34,931 nucleotides of DNA from Nitrospira sp. (GTDB taxonomy: Bacteria > Nitrospirota > Nitrospiria > Nitrospirales > Nitrospiraceae): the NCBI GenBank assembly GCA_015903995.1, contig JABMDK010000002.1, forward strand, positions 238,189-273,119, read 5' to 3'. The position numbers were made by a program, and so were the translations under genes. The first letter of the stretch is position 1. Each line of letters begins with the position of its first letter. Under the pieces are notes generated by a model. It was not told where the DNA came from. It did no database searches and worked only from the letters and a program-made list of their open reading frames with translations. Shown here piece after piece: positions 23,751-31,259 of this stretch.

Positions 23751-23935
23751 GCTCTCCTCTTCTGAGCATCGATGTCAATCGCACGATACGCGACGCCAGC
23801 AAGGTGATGGCCGAACAGGGGGTGCGTCATCTGACCGTGACGGAGAACGGGAAGATCGTTGGGGTACTCTCTGTACGTGACTTAGTGAAAATGGTCTCCG
23901 TTCGGGATCGGCCCAGGTTTCTCGGTCAGACCTAG
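23747..23935 (+). CDS. CBS-domain fragment (fourth CBS motif), frameshifted or translationally coupled
   Basis: A 62-aa product, 'MSSPLLSIDVNRTIRDASKV' then 'GVRHLTVTENGKIVGVLSVR'. It corresponds residue by residue to the second CBS of a pair ('MASPILTIPGDRSMLDASHV' in CBS2). Its ATG overlaps the preceding stop (ATGA). By comparison with the CBS1-CBS2 linker, about nine residues (~27 nt) are missing and the frame changes. A frameshifting deletion is therefore likely, although coupled translation of a split protein is possible. Confidence 0.75.
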   Translation: MSSPLLSIDVNRTIRDASKVMAEQGVRHLTVTENGKIVGVLSVRDLVKMVSVRDRPRFLGQT

Positions 23936-23949
23936 CAGGAGGCTGGCGC

Positions 23950-24134
23950 TCACCCCAGCAGCATGGCGGCTAGTGCGGGCAGCCAGGGAAGCAACAGTAC
24001 CCCCAAACAAATCGAGAGAGTCACGATCGACGCGACCAGCTCCTCATCGAGACCTGTTTCTGCTGAGAAGATGACGGAGCTGACCGCCGATGGCATCGCC
24101 GCAACGAGAATGACGACCGCTCGTTCCGGCACGG
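23950..24134 (-). pseudogene. AEC-family permease, C-terminal remnant
   Basis: The minus-strand frame ends at TGA 23950-23952 and reads 'VILVAAMPSAVSSVIFSAET', 'GLDEELVASIVTLSICLGV', 'LLLPWLPALAAMLLG'. The 'MPsA', 'd.elas..v..s', 'lPw' pattern is the final two helices of auxin-efflux-carrier (AEC) transporters. The ~250 preceding residues are absent: homology stops at ~24134, exactly where a P-type ATPase fragment begins on the other strand. It is therefore a truncated remnant. Confidence 0.7.
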
Positions 24135-24452
24135 ACCGTGGCCTTTACTGTGATGGTCGCCGCGCAGCTGGTGCATGTCTTCAATTGCCGGAGCGATCGC
24201 TGGTCGCTGTTCCAGATGGGCGTGACGACCAACCATGCCCTCATCTGGGCTGTGGTGTTATCTGTTGCCTTACAAGTCGGTATTCTGACGATTCCGTTCA
24301 TGGAGCCTATCTTCAAGGTCGCGCCGATCCCGATTGAAGATTGGGAACTGATGGTGGCTATGGCGCTTCTGCCGTTGGCTGTCGTAGAAGCGATCAAGTG
24401 GTATCAGCAACGAACCAGCTTCGACCTGCAGAAGACACGAGGTGATCGATGA
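24126..24452 (+). pseudogene. Cation-transporting P-type ATPase, C-terminal remnant
   Basis: The plus-strand frame 'ARTVAFTVMVAAQLVHVFNC', 'RSDRWSLFQMG', 'TTNHALIWAVVLSVALQVGI', 'PFMEPIFKVAPI' matches the Cation_ATPase_C region (TM8-TM10) of Ca2+/SERCA-like P2 ATPases and ends with a natural C-terminus at TGA 24450-24452. All of the actuator, phosphorylation (DKTGT) and nucleotide domains are missing. The homology begins at about 24129, abutting the AEC remnant. The ORF's start codon is internal, so no product is expected. Confidence 0.8.
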
Positions 24453-25053
24453 ATCCTTCGACTAGGGTATGCCAGGCAAGATGCAACCCCTCTTTCGTGG
24501 GTGATCCGCTCGACCGAAGTCAGCCGGCGGGCACTAGTAATTACTCACCCCGTTCTGGTTAATTAGATATGGAATTTGAGGTGGCTAGATCTTCGACGGT
24601 CGAGTCCTGTCCGGTCTGATCCCAGAGATTATCGGTATGCGGAAACAGGTACTGCAAAGGTTCTCTGGTGTTCCTGCAGCACACTCCCTTGTAAATGTAG
24701 ACGAAGAAAGTGTCATGACAGCTGAGCCTGAATGGTGTGGCCTCAGAGCTTTGGTTTCCATGACATTCATTGAGGTAGCACCCGTGATGGCCAGTTTCTT
24801 TCGGCGATGATGAATCGGACGAAGGGGGCAAGGGGCACGGCCAATCTGTCAGGGTAAGAAGGGGCTCTTCGCGAGCAGCAAGAGGATTGAAGAACTGTGA
24901 ATGAGGCGGATTACGGTTGTCTAGTGATGGTTCCGTCCTGACAGCCGATAAACGAAATTTTCATACCAGGAGTGAGACGATCGGAGCAATGGACAAAACG
25001 AGGGAATGAGGGAGGGTATTTGTCCAATGCTCCCCGGTGTCGATGGAGGCACA
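24453..25053. other. 600-bp region, mostly a Cys-rich minus-strand frame
   Basis: From 24453 to 24558 I see nothing except TTAATTA near 24558. From 24559 to about 24955 the minus strand is open for ~130 codons (see next entry). From 24956 to 25053 is the 5' region of the next gene, with GGAGG just before its start. Confidence 0.35.
24559..24831 (-). CDS. Cys-rich hypothetical protein (start uncertain, perhaps 5'-truncated)
   Basis: The frame reads 'GHHGCYLNECHGNQSSEATP', then 'RLSCHDTFFVYIYKGVCCRN', then a polar tail ending 'SNSISN'. Five Cys and several His are clustered. The TTG at 24831 is the first possible start, but the frame stays open ~40 codons further upstream ('HSQFFNPLAAREEPLLTLTD', 'WPCPLPPSSDSSSPKE'), with no ATG/GTG/TTG, to a stop near 24955. 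The continuity suggests a real gene that lost its start, or a secreted protein with a frameshifted N-terminus. I do not recognise the family. Confidence 0.4.
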   Translation of the reverse strand: MPPSSDSSSPKETGHHGCYLNECHGNQSSEATPFRLSCHDTFFVYIYKGVCCRNTREPLQYLFPHTDNLWDQTGQDSTVEDLATSNSISN

Positions 25054-25935
25054 ATGGCCGTGACGAGAGTGCACAATACGCTCAGTAAGAGCCACGTGAT
25101 GGCTGATCGTATGGCAACGGTGAGCCGCCTGGAAGAGGTGGTTTCGACATCGGATGAGTTCGATCAAGTCGTCTCGCAAGCCTTACCGATTCTGTTGGAT
25201 CGAGCGACGGGGTATACGAAACGGTTTTTACGGGAGACCGGCCAATGGAACGACGACATCGAACATGAAAAATTCGCGTTGCGCTGGGGTTCTGAATATC
25301 TTGAACGGTTTCTGGTCTGTGGACGTAGCGAAGTTCCCTGCCGGCCGTTGTTTCTGTTCGACTCCTTGGTGGCCAAACAGCACAGTAAACCGGAGCCGTT
25401 TTGTTATCACCCGGAGTTGCTGAGGCCGCTCGGTCGATTTCTCGATGGGCTCGTGGCGCGGGCGGTCGTCAGTCGCGACGCGCTGATCGCGCTCTATCAT
25501 CATTCCTATGGATGGGGTGCGGGGGATGTGATTGCGGTGACAGGACTCAATGGGTTGGAAAGCCAGCGTATCTATAAGAATTTTCGACGGTGGCGTGAGA
25601 GCGGCTGGCAGCGCACGATGGATGAGGTGGGCCTCACGAAGGCCGAGCTGACCGAGCTTGGGAATCAGCAGCAGCGGCATCGACAACGATTCAACAGCGA
25701 GGCCGAGCGACTCATGCGAGTCGCCCAAGCGCATTACCGAAAAAGTGAGCCGGATCATTATCCCTGTCTCTCGCGGTCTCAGTGGGGAGACATGTTCGCT
25801 CAAGGGTATGGCTGCGATTATCGAATTTGGCACCTGGCGCTCTGCCTCGATTGTATGCAAACGGCCTGGGGGCTGGGATCCAATGGGTCGTTGACCGGCG
25901 AAAAGCCTCGCCTGGAATTGCAGGTGCGACCATAG
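25054..25935 (+). CDS. Uncharacterised soluble protein with sigma-region-4-like segment
   Basis: A 293-aa protein. I choose ATG 25054 because GGAGG lies five bases upstream; 25006 and 25030 are alternatives. There is no signal or TM segment. Around residues 150-190, 'SRDALIALYHHSYGWGAGDV' followed by 'SQRIYKNFRRWRESGW' has the spacing of a sigma-70 region 4 or other HTH, but region 2 is not evident. The C-terminal part is Arg/Gln-rich ('ELGNQQQRHRQRFNSEAERL') and ends with a Cys-containing segment ('YGCDYRIWHLALCLDCMQTA'). 56 bp downstream is a membrane-anchored coiled-coil gene. A regulator paired with a membrane partner is a hypothesis only. Confidence 0.7.
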   Translation: MAVTRVHNTLSKSHVMADRMATVSRLEEVVSTSDEFDQVVSQALPILLDRATGYTKRFLRETGQWNDDIEHEKFALRWGSEYLERFLVCGRSEVPCRPLFLFDSLVAKQHSKPEPFCYHPELLRPLGRFLDGLVARAVVSRDALIALYHHSYGWGAGDVIAVTGLNGLESQRIYKNFRRWRESGWQRTMDEVGLTKAELTELGNQQQRHRQRFNSEAERLMRVAQAHYRKSEPDHYPCLSRSQWGDMFAQGYGCDYRIWHLALCLDCMQTAWGLGSNGSLTGEKPRLELQVRP

Positions 25936-25991
25936 CGAGGGATGCCTGGTGGGCGCACAGATTCAGAAGTGAAGTAAGGTAAGGAGGTTCT

Positions 25992-27224
25992 ATGGGTCAC
26001 GAAGAGGAATTGGAAACGTATCGATCCCAACTCCTTGAATCATTGAGCAGCCGGCCCACGATTTGTGGCGTGTCGGATCCTATACAGGTCTATGTCAATG
26101 AGCGGCGTGTTGGGGAGCTTGAAGGCGCAGGGATCGGCGCAGCACTGCGCGTTCAGTGCGTCGATCATATCGAGACGGTACAGCTTCGCGCTGAGGACGG
26201 AACTCTCTTGGGGGGGCTCACTGCCCCCGAGTGTGGATTCAGAACAGACCGTGTCCGGCTTTCCGCTGATACGGTCGAGCTCTCTGTTTACAACATGGCA
26301 CAAGGGGGAACACTCGGTGCACTGCTCATTCCTGCGCCGAGTTTCTGGAGTCGCGCCTGGAAGAGCATTGCAGATGCTGCCGACAGATTAGTCGCCCGCC
26401 GTGCGGAACCGGCAATCGCTTATGGAATGAGAGGGGTCGCCTTCACGCAAGCGTTGTTAGCGATTGCTGTCGTCGGATTGGTCGCTGACCGTATGACGAC
26501 CTGGGGGACCTCGGAGCGCCCGCTGTCTTCGGTCGTCCAAACAGCGACGCTCTCTGCCGCTCCGGCCGCTGACATGGCAAAACTCGAACAGCAGTTACAT
26601 GAGTTGGCACGGATGCAAGCGAAGGTTGATGACGCGCTCGGGTCACAGCAGAAAGGCATGGTGCAGCTGCAACAGGCCATGGTCAAGCTGTCCTCTACGC
26701 AGGAGTCCTTCGAGTCCAATGTGCTGACAGTCAGGGAGGAGATGGAAAAGCGGCTCGAAGCGGTTGGTCACGAGACAGATCGCCAGACACGTCAGATGGC
26801 GAGCCGAGGACGCGTCGAGCAGGAGCAATTGGAAGCCGCGATCCAGAGTCTTACAGCAGACAATGCTCGGCTCTCCAGAGAAGTCGTCAGCTTGGAAGAA
26901 CATAACCAGGCGCTGAAGACTAAGTTGCAGACGGCAGTCGTGAGTGCATCGAAAGCTGTCGATCCGAGCCCTGAGCGGCTCTTGAAAATGGCCGATAGCC
27001 TCCATGCGACTCAGCAGACACCGTTCCTCTTCTGGGTGACCTTCAGTGATGGAACAAGCCAGGAAAGCATCGATAAATGGGTTCATGAAATGAAGGGTCA
27101 CAAGGGAGCAGTCAACGAAGGCTGGCAAGAAGTCCGGATTCTTCCCCCGGCAATCCCACCCGATCGATTTTTGGAGCAGATCAGAGGAGAGAAAATCGTC
27201 AAGGCTGCGCGGATCAATCAGTAG
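25992..27224 (+). CDS. Single-pass membrane protein with long coiled coil, unknown function
   Basis: A 410-aa protein. AAGGAGG sits four bases before ATG 25992, the strongest ribosome binding site in the window. Residues 1-120 form a soluble, beta-rich cytoplasmic domain ('VYVNERRVGELEGAGIGAAL', 'VQLRAEDGTLLGGLTAP'). A TM helix lies at ~148-167 ('VAFTQALLAIAVVGLVADRM'). Residues ~190-320 are heptad-rich coiled coil ('MAKLEQQLHELARMQAKVDD', 'LTADNARLSREVVSLEEHNQ'). The last ~80 residues form a small periplasmic domain ('FLFWVTFSDGTSQESIDKWV'). This cytoplasm-TM-coiled-coil layout could pass an envelope signal inward, perhaps to the 25054 product. No known anti-sigma motif is seen. Confidence 0.75.
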   Translation: MGHEEELETYRSQLLESLSSRPTICGVSDPIQVYVNERRVGELEGAGIGAALRVQCVDHIETVQLRAEDGTLLGGLTAPECGFRTDRVRLSADTVELSVYNMAQGGTLGALLIPAPSFWSRAWKSIADAADRLVARRAEPAIAYGMRGVAFTQALLAIAVVGLVADRMTTWGTSERPLSSVVQTATLSAAPAADMAKLEQQLHELARMQAKVDDALGSQQKGMVQLQQAMVKLSSTQESFESNVLTVREEMEKRLEAVGHETDRQTRQMASRGRVEQEQLEAAIQSLTADNARLSREVVSLEEHNQALKTKLQTAVVSASKAVDPSPERLLKMADSLHATQQTPFLFWVTFSDGTSQESIDKWVHEMKGHKGAVNEGWQEVRILPPAIPPDRFLEQIRGEKIVKAARINQ

Positions 27225-27609
27225 CAATAATGATGCTCCACGAGAGGGGATGTCGATGTTCGTTGTCGGTAAAACGTTCGGATCACATCGAGTCAGCAGT
27301 GGGGCTCTTTATTTCCCGGTGGGTGCTAATCATGAGGTTCACTATTCAGTCAAGCGCTCCAGACTGGACATATTTCGGCTCGCTCATCGAAGTTTTGTCC
27401 GTTGAGTGATGGGAGATGCGATGAGTAGGATAACGCTTGTGAGAAGCGAGAAAACAAGCAACACCAACGGCTCATGCATTCAAGCAGCACATCGACGTTC
27501 GACTTCCAGTCGATTGTGTGGACGACCACGATCAACCAACCCGCATAACACATACGCAAACTGACAACCGAACGATGCAGTCTCTTACCGGAGGAAGAAA
27601 GGAAGGCTC
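27225..27609. other. Intergenic region before the GT4 cluster
   Basis: About 385 bases. It includes a doubtful 49-aa ORF (27256-27405). The rest shows no consensus promoter I can support. It ends with GAGGAAGAAAGGAAGG, the ribosome binding site of the glycosyltransferase. The minus-strand 69-aa ORF here looks spurious. Confidence 0.35.
27256..27405 (+). CDS. Possible 49-aa ORF
   Basis: ATG 27256 has GAGAGGGG about eight bases upstream. It encodes 'MFVVGKTFGSHRVSSGALYF' through 'HRSFVR' (TGA 27403-27405). It is basic, has no TM segment and no recognised family, and is below the ORF-track cutoff. Confidence 0.25.
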   Translation: MFVVGKTFGSHRVSSGALYFPVGANHEVHYSVKRSRLDIFRLAHRSFVR

Positions 27610-28695
27610 ATGAGAATCGCACAAGTGGCTCCATTGTGGGAAAGCGTCCCGCCCAAGCTGTATGGGGGTACGGAACGAATTGTGTCGTACATTACGGAAG
27701 AGCTGGTTGCCCTGGGGCACGACGTCACGCTGTTTGCCAGCGGCGACTCAGAAACAACCGCGCGGCTTGAAGCCATCTGCCCACAGGCCCTCCGGTTGAA
27801 TACCGGTATCTTCAACAGAGACGCTCCGATGATGATGCTTCAGGAACGGGGCCTTGGAGCGGCGAGGGGCTTCGACATTATTCATTCACACCTGGATTTC
27901 ATCGGATTTCCGCTGGCACGGAGGAATACCATTCCGGTTGTGACGACTTTGCACGGTCGTCAGGATCTTCCCGAATTGGAACCGGTCTTCCGTGAGTTTT
28001 CAGAAATGCCCTTGGTGTCCATTTCAGACGCCCAGCGCAAACCGTTGCCTTGGGCCAACTGGGCGGCGACGATCCACCATGGTCTCCCTCGCAACCTCTA
28101 TACGTTTCATCCTCAAGCTCAAGGGTATCTGGCATTTTTGGGGCGGATCTCCCCTGAAAAGCGTCCGGACCACGCAATTGAAATCGCCAAACGGGCCGGT
28201 CTTCCCTTACGAATCGCGGCCAAAGTCGATCCCGCCGACCAGAACTATTTCGAAGCGGAGATCGAACCATTGCTCAACCATCCACTGATTGAGTTCATCG
28301 GAGAGATCTCCGATGCCGAGAAAGACGACTTTATCGGTAATGCGATAGCCTTGGTGTGTCCTTATGATTGGCCGGAGCCCTTCGGATTGGTGTTGATCGA
28401 GGCCCTGGCCTGCGGAACGCCGGTGTTAGCGTACCGACGCGGATCGATTCCTGAAATCATCAATCACGGCGTCACCGGCTTCATTTGCGAGACGGTATCC
28501 GAGATGGTGGACGCTGTCGGACAGGTTTCTCTCATCGATCGACGGCATTGTCGGGCGGCCTTTGATGAGCGGTTTACGGCGGAGCGGATGGCACGCGACT
28601 ATGTGGCGCTCTATGAACGTCTTCTTGAAGACGGAGCCGCGCAAGCCGCACACGCCTTCGCTTCCGAACCGCATAAGAACTTTGGACGAGGCTGA
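27610..28695 (+). CDS. GT4-family glycosyltransferase
   Basis: A 361-aa GT-B fold protein. The N-terminal Rossmann domain starts 'MRIAQVAPLWESVPPKLYGG' with the Gly-rich acceptor loop and 'RGFDIIHSHLDFIGFPLAR'. The C-terminal domain has 'YLAFLGRISPEKRPDHAIEI' and the E-x7-E nucleotide-sugar motif 'EPFGLVLIEALACGTPVLA'. Substrates are unknown; clustering with an amylo-alpha-1,6-glucosidase-like gene suggests alpha-glucan or compatible-solute glycoside chemistry. The start has AAGGAAGG upstream. It is followed by an MFS gene after a single base, so translation is probably coupled. Confidence 0.92.
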   Translation: MRIAQVAPLWESVPPKLYGGTERIVSYITEELVALGHDVTLFASGDSETTARLEAICPQALRLNTGIFNRDAPMMMLQERGLGAARGFDIIHSHLDFIGFPLARRNTIPVVTTLHGRQDLPELEPVFREFSEMPLVSISDAQRKPLPWANWAATIHHGLPRNLYTFHPQAQGYLAFLGRISPEKRPDHAIEIAKRAGLPLRIAAKVDPADQNYFEAEIEPLLNHPLIEFIGEISDAEKDDFIGNAIALVCPYDWPEPFGLVLIEALACGTPVLAYRRGSIPEIINHGVTGFICETVSEMVDAVGQVSLIDRRHCRAAFDERFTAERMARDYVALYERLLEDGAAQAAHAFASEPHKNFGRG

Positions 28696-28696
28696 C

Positions 28697-30037
28697 ATGT
28701 CTGACGTACGTACTCATTCACAAGGGGCAGGTTCCACTGCAAGCCGTGCTCGAGGCTGGGAGTTAGTCAAGACGAGAGACTTCGGATTTTTGTTCGCCGG
28801 TCAGACGATTTCTCAGATCGGTGACAGTCTTAATAAGGTCGCGTTACTCTGGTTTGTGTACGACTTAACCGGTTCGGCGCTCAAGATGGCGGTGGTTGGA
28901 CTGCTCCAAACACTCCCCCCGCTGCTGTTTGGGCCGCTCATTGGTGTCTATCTGGATCGCGTTCGAAAGAAGCCGGTCATGATCGGGGTCGATCTTCTCC
29001 GAACCCTGATGGTGCTCTTGATCCCGGTGCTCTTTGCCATGGGGGTCTTGACGCTTGATCGGCTCTACATCCTTGTGTTTGCCACTGCAATCTTTTCTAC
29101 GGTCTTCGGGCCGGCGTTGACTTCTGCTGTTCCTCTGATTGTGCCGAAGGAGCGGCTTATCGCGGCGAATGCGTTATTGCAAACGACGACCAACGTAGGG
29201 CTTCTTGTGGGGCCTGCCGTCAGCGGCCTCGGGATCGCGCTCATCGGAGCGCAAAACGTGCTGTATGTCGATGCGGCCACGTTTTTTATCTCTGCGCTGT
29301 GCCTGTTCCCCATTCGGGTGCATGAAACGATCGACCGTTTCCGTGTTGTAAATAAAGGGTTGACGGAAGGCATCGCCAGCGATTTGCTGGCGGGTTTTCG
29401 CTTCGTGTTCGTCGAGCAGAAGACCGTCACGCTTCTCATGTTGACGGCTACCCTCTATAGCGTCGGCATCAGTGCGTTCGTCTTTCTGCTGCCGGTCTTT
29501 GCGAAAGAGGTGTTGGGTGTGGGGCCCATCCAGCTTGGATGGCTGTGGTCGGCGCTGGGCGTGGGGATGTTGCTGGCCTCTCTCGGCCTGACCTCCATCG
29601 CACAGGGAGATGTGCCCTGGCGTCTGCGATTCATGTCCGGTGCCTTGGCGGTCGGCGGCATTGCCGTTGCGGCACTTGGTTTCTTCGATGCTCCCGTCGT
29701 CGCCGGAGTCTTGATTGCGGTGATCGGAGGGAGCACCGCCATGTTTACACCGTTGGTGTGGACGATGCTTCAAGAGTTGACGCCGTCCCATCTTCTCGGC
29801 CGAGTCTTTACCAGTTTTGCCACGGGAGGAATGGCCTCTTCCATGGCTGGAATGGCCGGTTTTGGGTGGGCGGCCGATCACATCGGTCCTGCCGCCAGTT
29901 TAGGAGGAATCAGTCTCATTCTTCTTTTGACGGCTGCGACCGCGTGGCTCTTCAGCTTCTATAAGGCACACCCCCGAGGATTGGCCGTTTCTCCATCCGG
30001 TTCCTTTACCCCGCAACCAAGTACTGCCCAATCATAG
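28697..30037 (+). CDS. MFS transporter (MFS_3 / EntS-like), copy 1
   Basis: A 446-aa protein. The true start is ATG 28697, one base after the glycosyltransferase stop; the track's 28562 start lies within that gene. About twelve TM helices begin after 'VKTRDFGFLFAGQTISQIGD'. The loop 2-3 signature is 'GPLIGVYLDRVRKKPVM', and further conserved text is 'LLQTTTNVGLLVGPAVSG'. MFS_3 members export siderophores, drugs or other small molecules by proton antiport. It is clearly related to the second MFS in this cluster (shared 'SQIGD', 'KxALLWFVY', 'GPLIGVY'). The substrate is unknown. Confidence 0.92.
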   Translation: MSDVRTHSQGAGSTASRARGWELVKTRDFGFLFAGQTISQIGDSLNKVALLWFVYDLTGSALKMAVVGLLQTLPPLLFGPLIGVYLDRVRKKPVMIGVDLLRTLMVLLIPVLFAMGVLTLDRLYILVFATAIFSTVFGPALTSAVPLIVPKERLIAANALLQTTTNVGLLVGPAVSGLGIALIGAQNVLYVDAATFFISALCLFPIRVHETIDRFRVVNKGLTEGIASDLLAGFRFVFVEQKTVTLLMLTATLYSVGISAFVFLLPVFAKEVLGVGPIQLGWLWSALGVGMLLASLGLTSIAQGDVPWRLRFMSGALAVGGIAVAALGFFDAPVVAGVLIAVIGGSTAMFTPLVWTMLQELTPSHLLGRVFTSFATGGMASSMAGMAGFGWAADHIGPAASLGGISLILLLTAATAWLFSFYKAHPRGLAVSPSGSFTPQPSTAQS

Positions 30038-30075
30038 AAACCGGGTCTCAGGGTCTGGTTGAACGACAAGACAGA

Positions 30076-30098
30076 CGCCTCCGGCTCAACCGGAGGCG
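30076..30098 (+). terminator. Strong GC-rich hairpin after MFS copy 1
   Basis: CGCCTCCGG-CTCAA-CCGGAGGCG is a perfect 9-bp stem ~39 nt after the stop. There is no T-run, so it may end or attenuate the GT4-MFS transcript. Confidence 0.5.
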
Positions 30099-30221
30099 CG
30101 TCGATCCGATCAACCCACGGCGATGGGGGCTCTCGTCTGCGTGCAGATGACAGAGCATCATGAGCGAGTTACAATGCCTGAGGAAATCTCAGGAGTGATA
30201 TTCACGAGGAGGACTCGCGCG

Positions 30222-31259
30222 ATGATCACATCGTCGAGAGCGCTGATCGTTCTGGGTATAAATTTGTTGGTGCTGGTGCCGATAGGTGCGGGTTCAGCGT
30301 TCTCTGAGACATATGAAAAAGAAGGTGGGACGGAAGCGAAGCCACAGTCTGCTCCTTCGACGAAGGGGGACACGTCCATCGATCACAAAGAAGTCGTGCC
30401 GGAGAAGCATACACCACGTCCGCAACACCACCCACCCGATTCCGATAGCCAGCCAGCGCCGCACAAGCCATCGTCTGAGCCGAAAACGCCGTCGCAGTCC
30501 GGTCCTCCCGCCAAGGCTGATGTGCCGTCCGATTCGGAGATCAAAGAGAAGGAATCAATCAAGGAATCAATCAAGGAGAAAGAACAGGTCCAGGAGAAGG
30601 AGTCAGTCAAAGAGAAGGATTCAGCACACGAGAAGGAGCCGGTCAAGGAGAAGCCACCGGTCAGGGAAAAGCATCCGGCCAAAGAAAAACAGCCGGTCAA
30701 AGAGAAAGAGTCAGCCAAAGAGAAAGAGCCTGTGAAAGAAAAGGAGCCCGCCAAAGAGAAGGAATCGGTCAAGGAGAAAGAGCCGGCGAAAGAGACGCCT
30801 AAGAAAGCACTTGGCTCGCTGATCCTGTCCGTCAAGCTTGCATTAATGGGAGATGCACGGCTCTTCCGCTACGAGATTGAGGTAGAGGACAACCAACAAA
30901 CTCTTATCCTGACCGGGCGCGTCTCGACCGAAGACGACAAGACGGCTGCGACAGAAGTCGCACAGGCTGTCCAAGGCGTCAAAGCGGTCGTGAACAAGCT
31001 CACCGTGGAGAAAGACCTAGCCAAAGCGTTGTTGAAGAAGCAGGACGAAATCCTGACCGCCATAATCAAGGAACGCTTCGCCAAGAGCGCCACCTTGAAA
31101 GCGGCGAACTTCGAGGTGAAGACAGAGGACGGTGTCGTCTTGCTCAACGGCACGGTCCGGTTTCAGGTGATCGCCCTTGAAGCTGCCGAGACGGCTCGTC
31201 AAGTGCCGGGTGTCCGAGCCGTGAACACTGAGAAAATACGGCTGGAAGGTGAGAGCTGA
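30222..31259 (+). CDS. Exported Lys/Glu-repeat protein with BON domains
   Basis: A 345-aa protein. ATG 30222 is chosen because GAGGAGGA precedes it and a signal peptide follows ('SSRALIVLGINLLVLVPIGA', cleavage near GSA-FS). Residues ~30-105 are Pro/Ser/Lys-rich. Residues ~107-190 are a hexapeptide repeat of the type [S/P]-[V/A]-K-E-K-E. The C-terminus holds two BON-like modules ('YEIEVEDNQQTLILTGRVST', 'FEVKTEDGVVLLNGTVRF', each followed by a 'GV.aV.n' strand). BON domains bind phospholipid in OsmY/DolP-type envelope-stress proteins. The charged repeat may span the periplasm or bind surfaces. It lies between two MFS genes and overlaps the second by TGATG. Confidence 0.87.
   Translation: MITSSRALIVLGINLLVLVPIGAGSAFSETYEKEGGTEAKPQSAPSTKGDTSIDHKEVVPEKHTPRPQHHPPDSDSQPAPHKPSSEPKTPSQSGPPAKADVPSDSEIKEKESIKESIKEKEQVQEKESVKEKDSAHEKEPVKEKPPVREKHPAKEKQPVKEKESAKEKEPVKEKEPAKEKESVKEKEPAKETPKKALGSLILSVKLALMGDARLFRYEIEVEDNQQTLILTGRVSTEDDKTAATEVAQAVQGVKAVVNKLTVEKDLAKALLKKQDEILTAIIKERFAKSATLKAANFEVKTEDGVVLLNGTVRFQVIALEAAETARQVPGVRAVNTEKIRLEGES
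30541..30795 (+). repeat. 18-bp tandem coding repeat (KEKE hexapeptide)
   Basis: The unit is roughly (G/A)TCAAAGAGAAGGAGTC(A/G), repeated about 13 times with drift and encoding KEKES/KEKEP variants. It is a candidate site for slippage and length variation. The mirror-image minus-strand ORF (Gly-Ser-Phe repeats) is an artefact. Confidence 0.8.

Noticed and set aside
29174-29881. 235-aa minus-strand ORF
   Set aside because: Shadow of MFS copy 1, with low-complexity His/Gly/Arg composition.
30383-30835. 150-aa minus-strand Gly-Ser-Phe repeat protein
   Set aside because: Exact antisense of the KEKE tandem repeat. The plus-strand frame has a signal peptide and BON domains.
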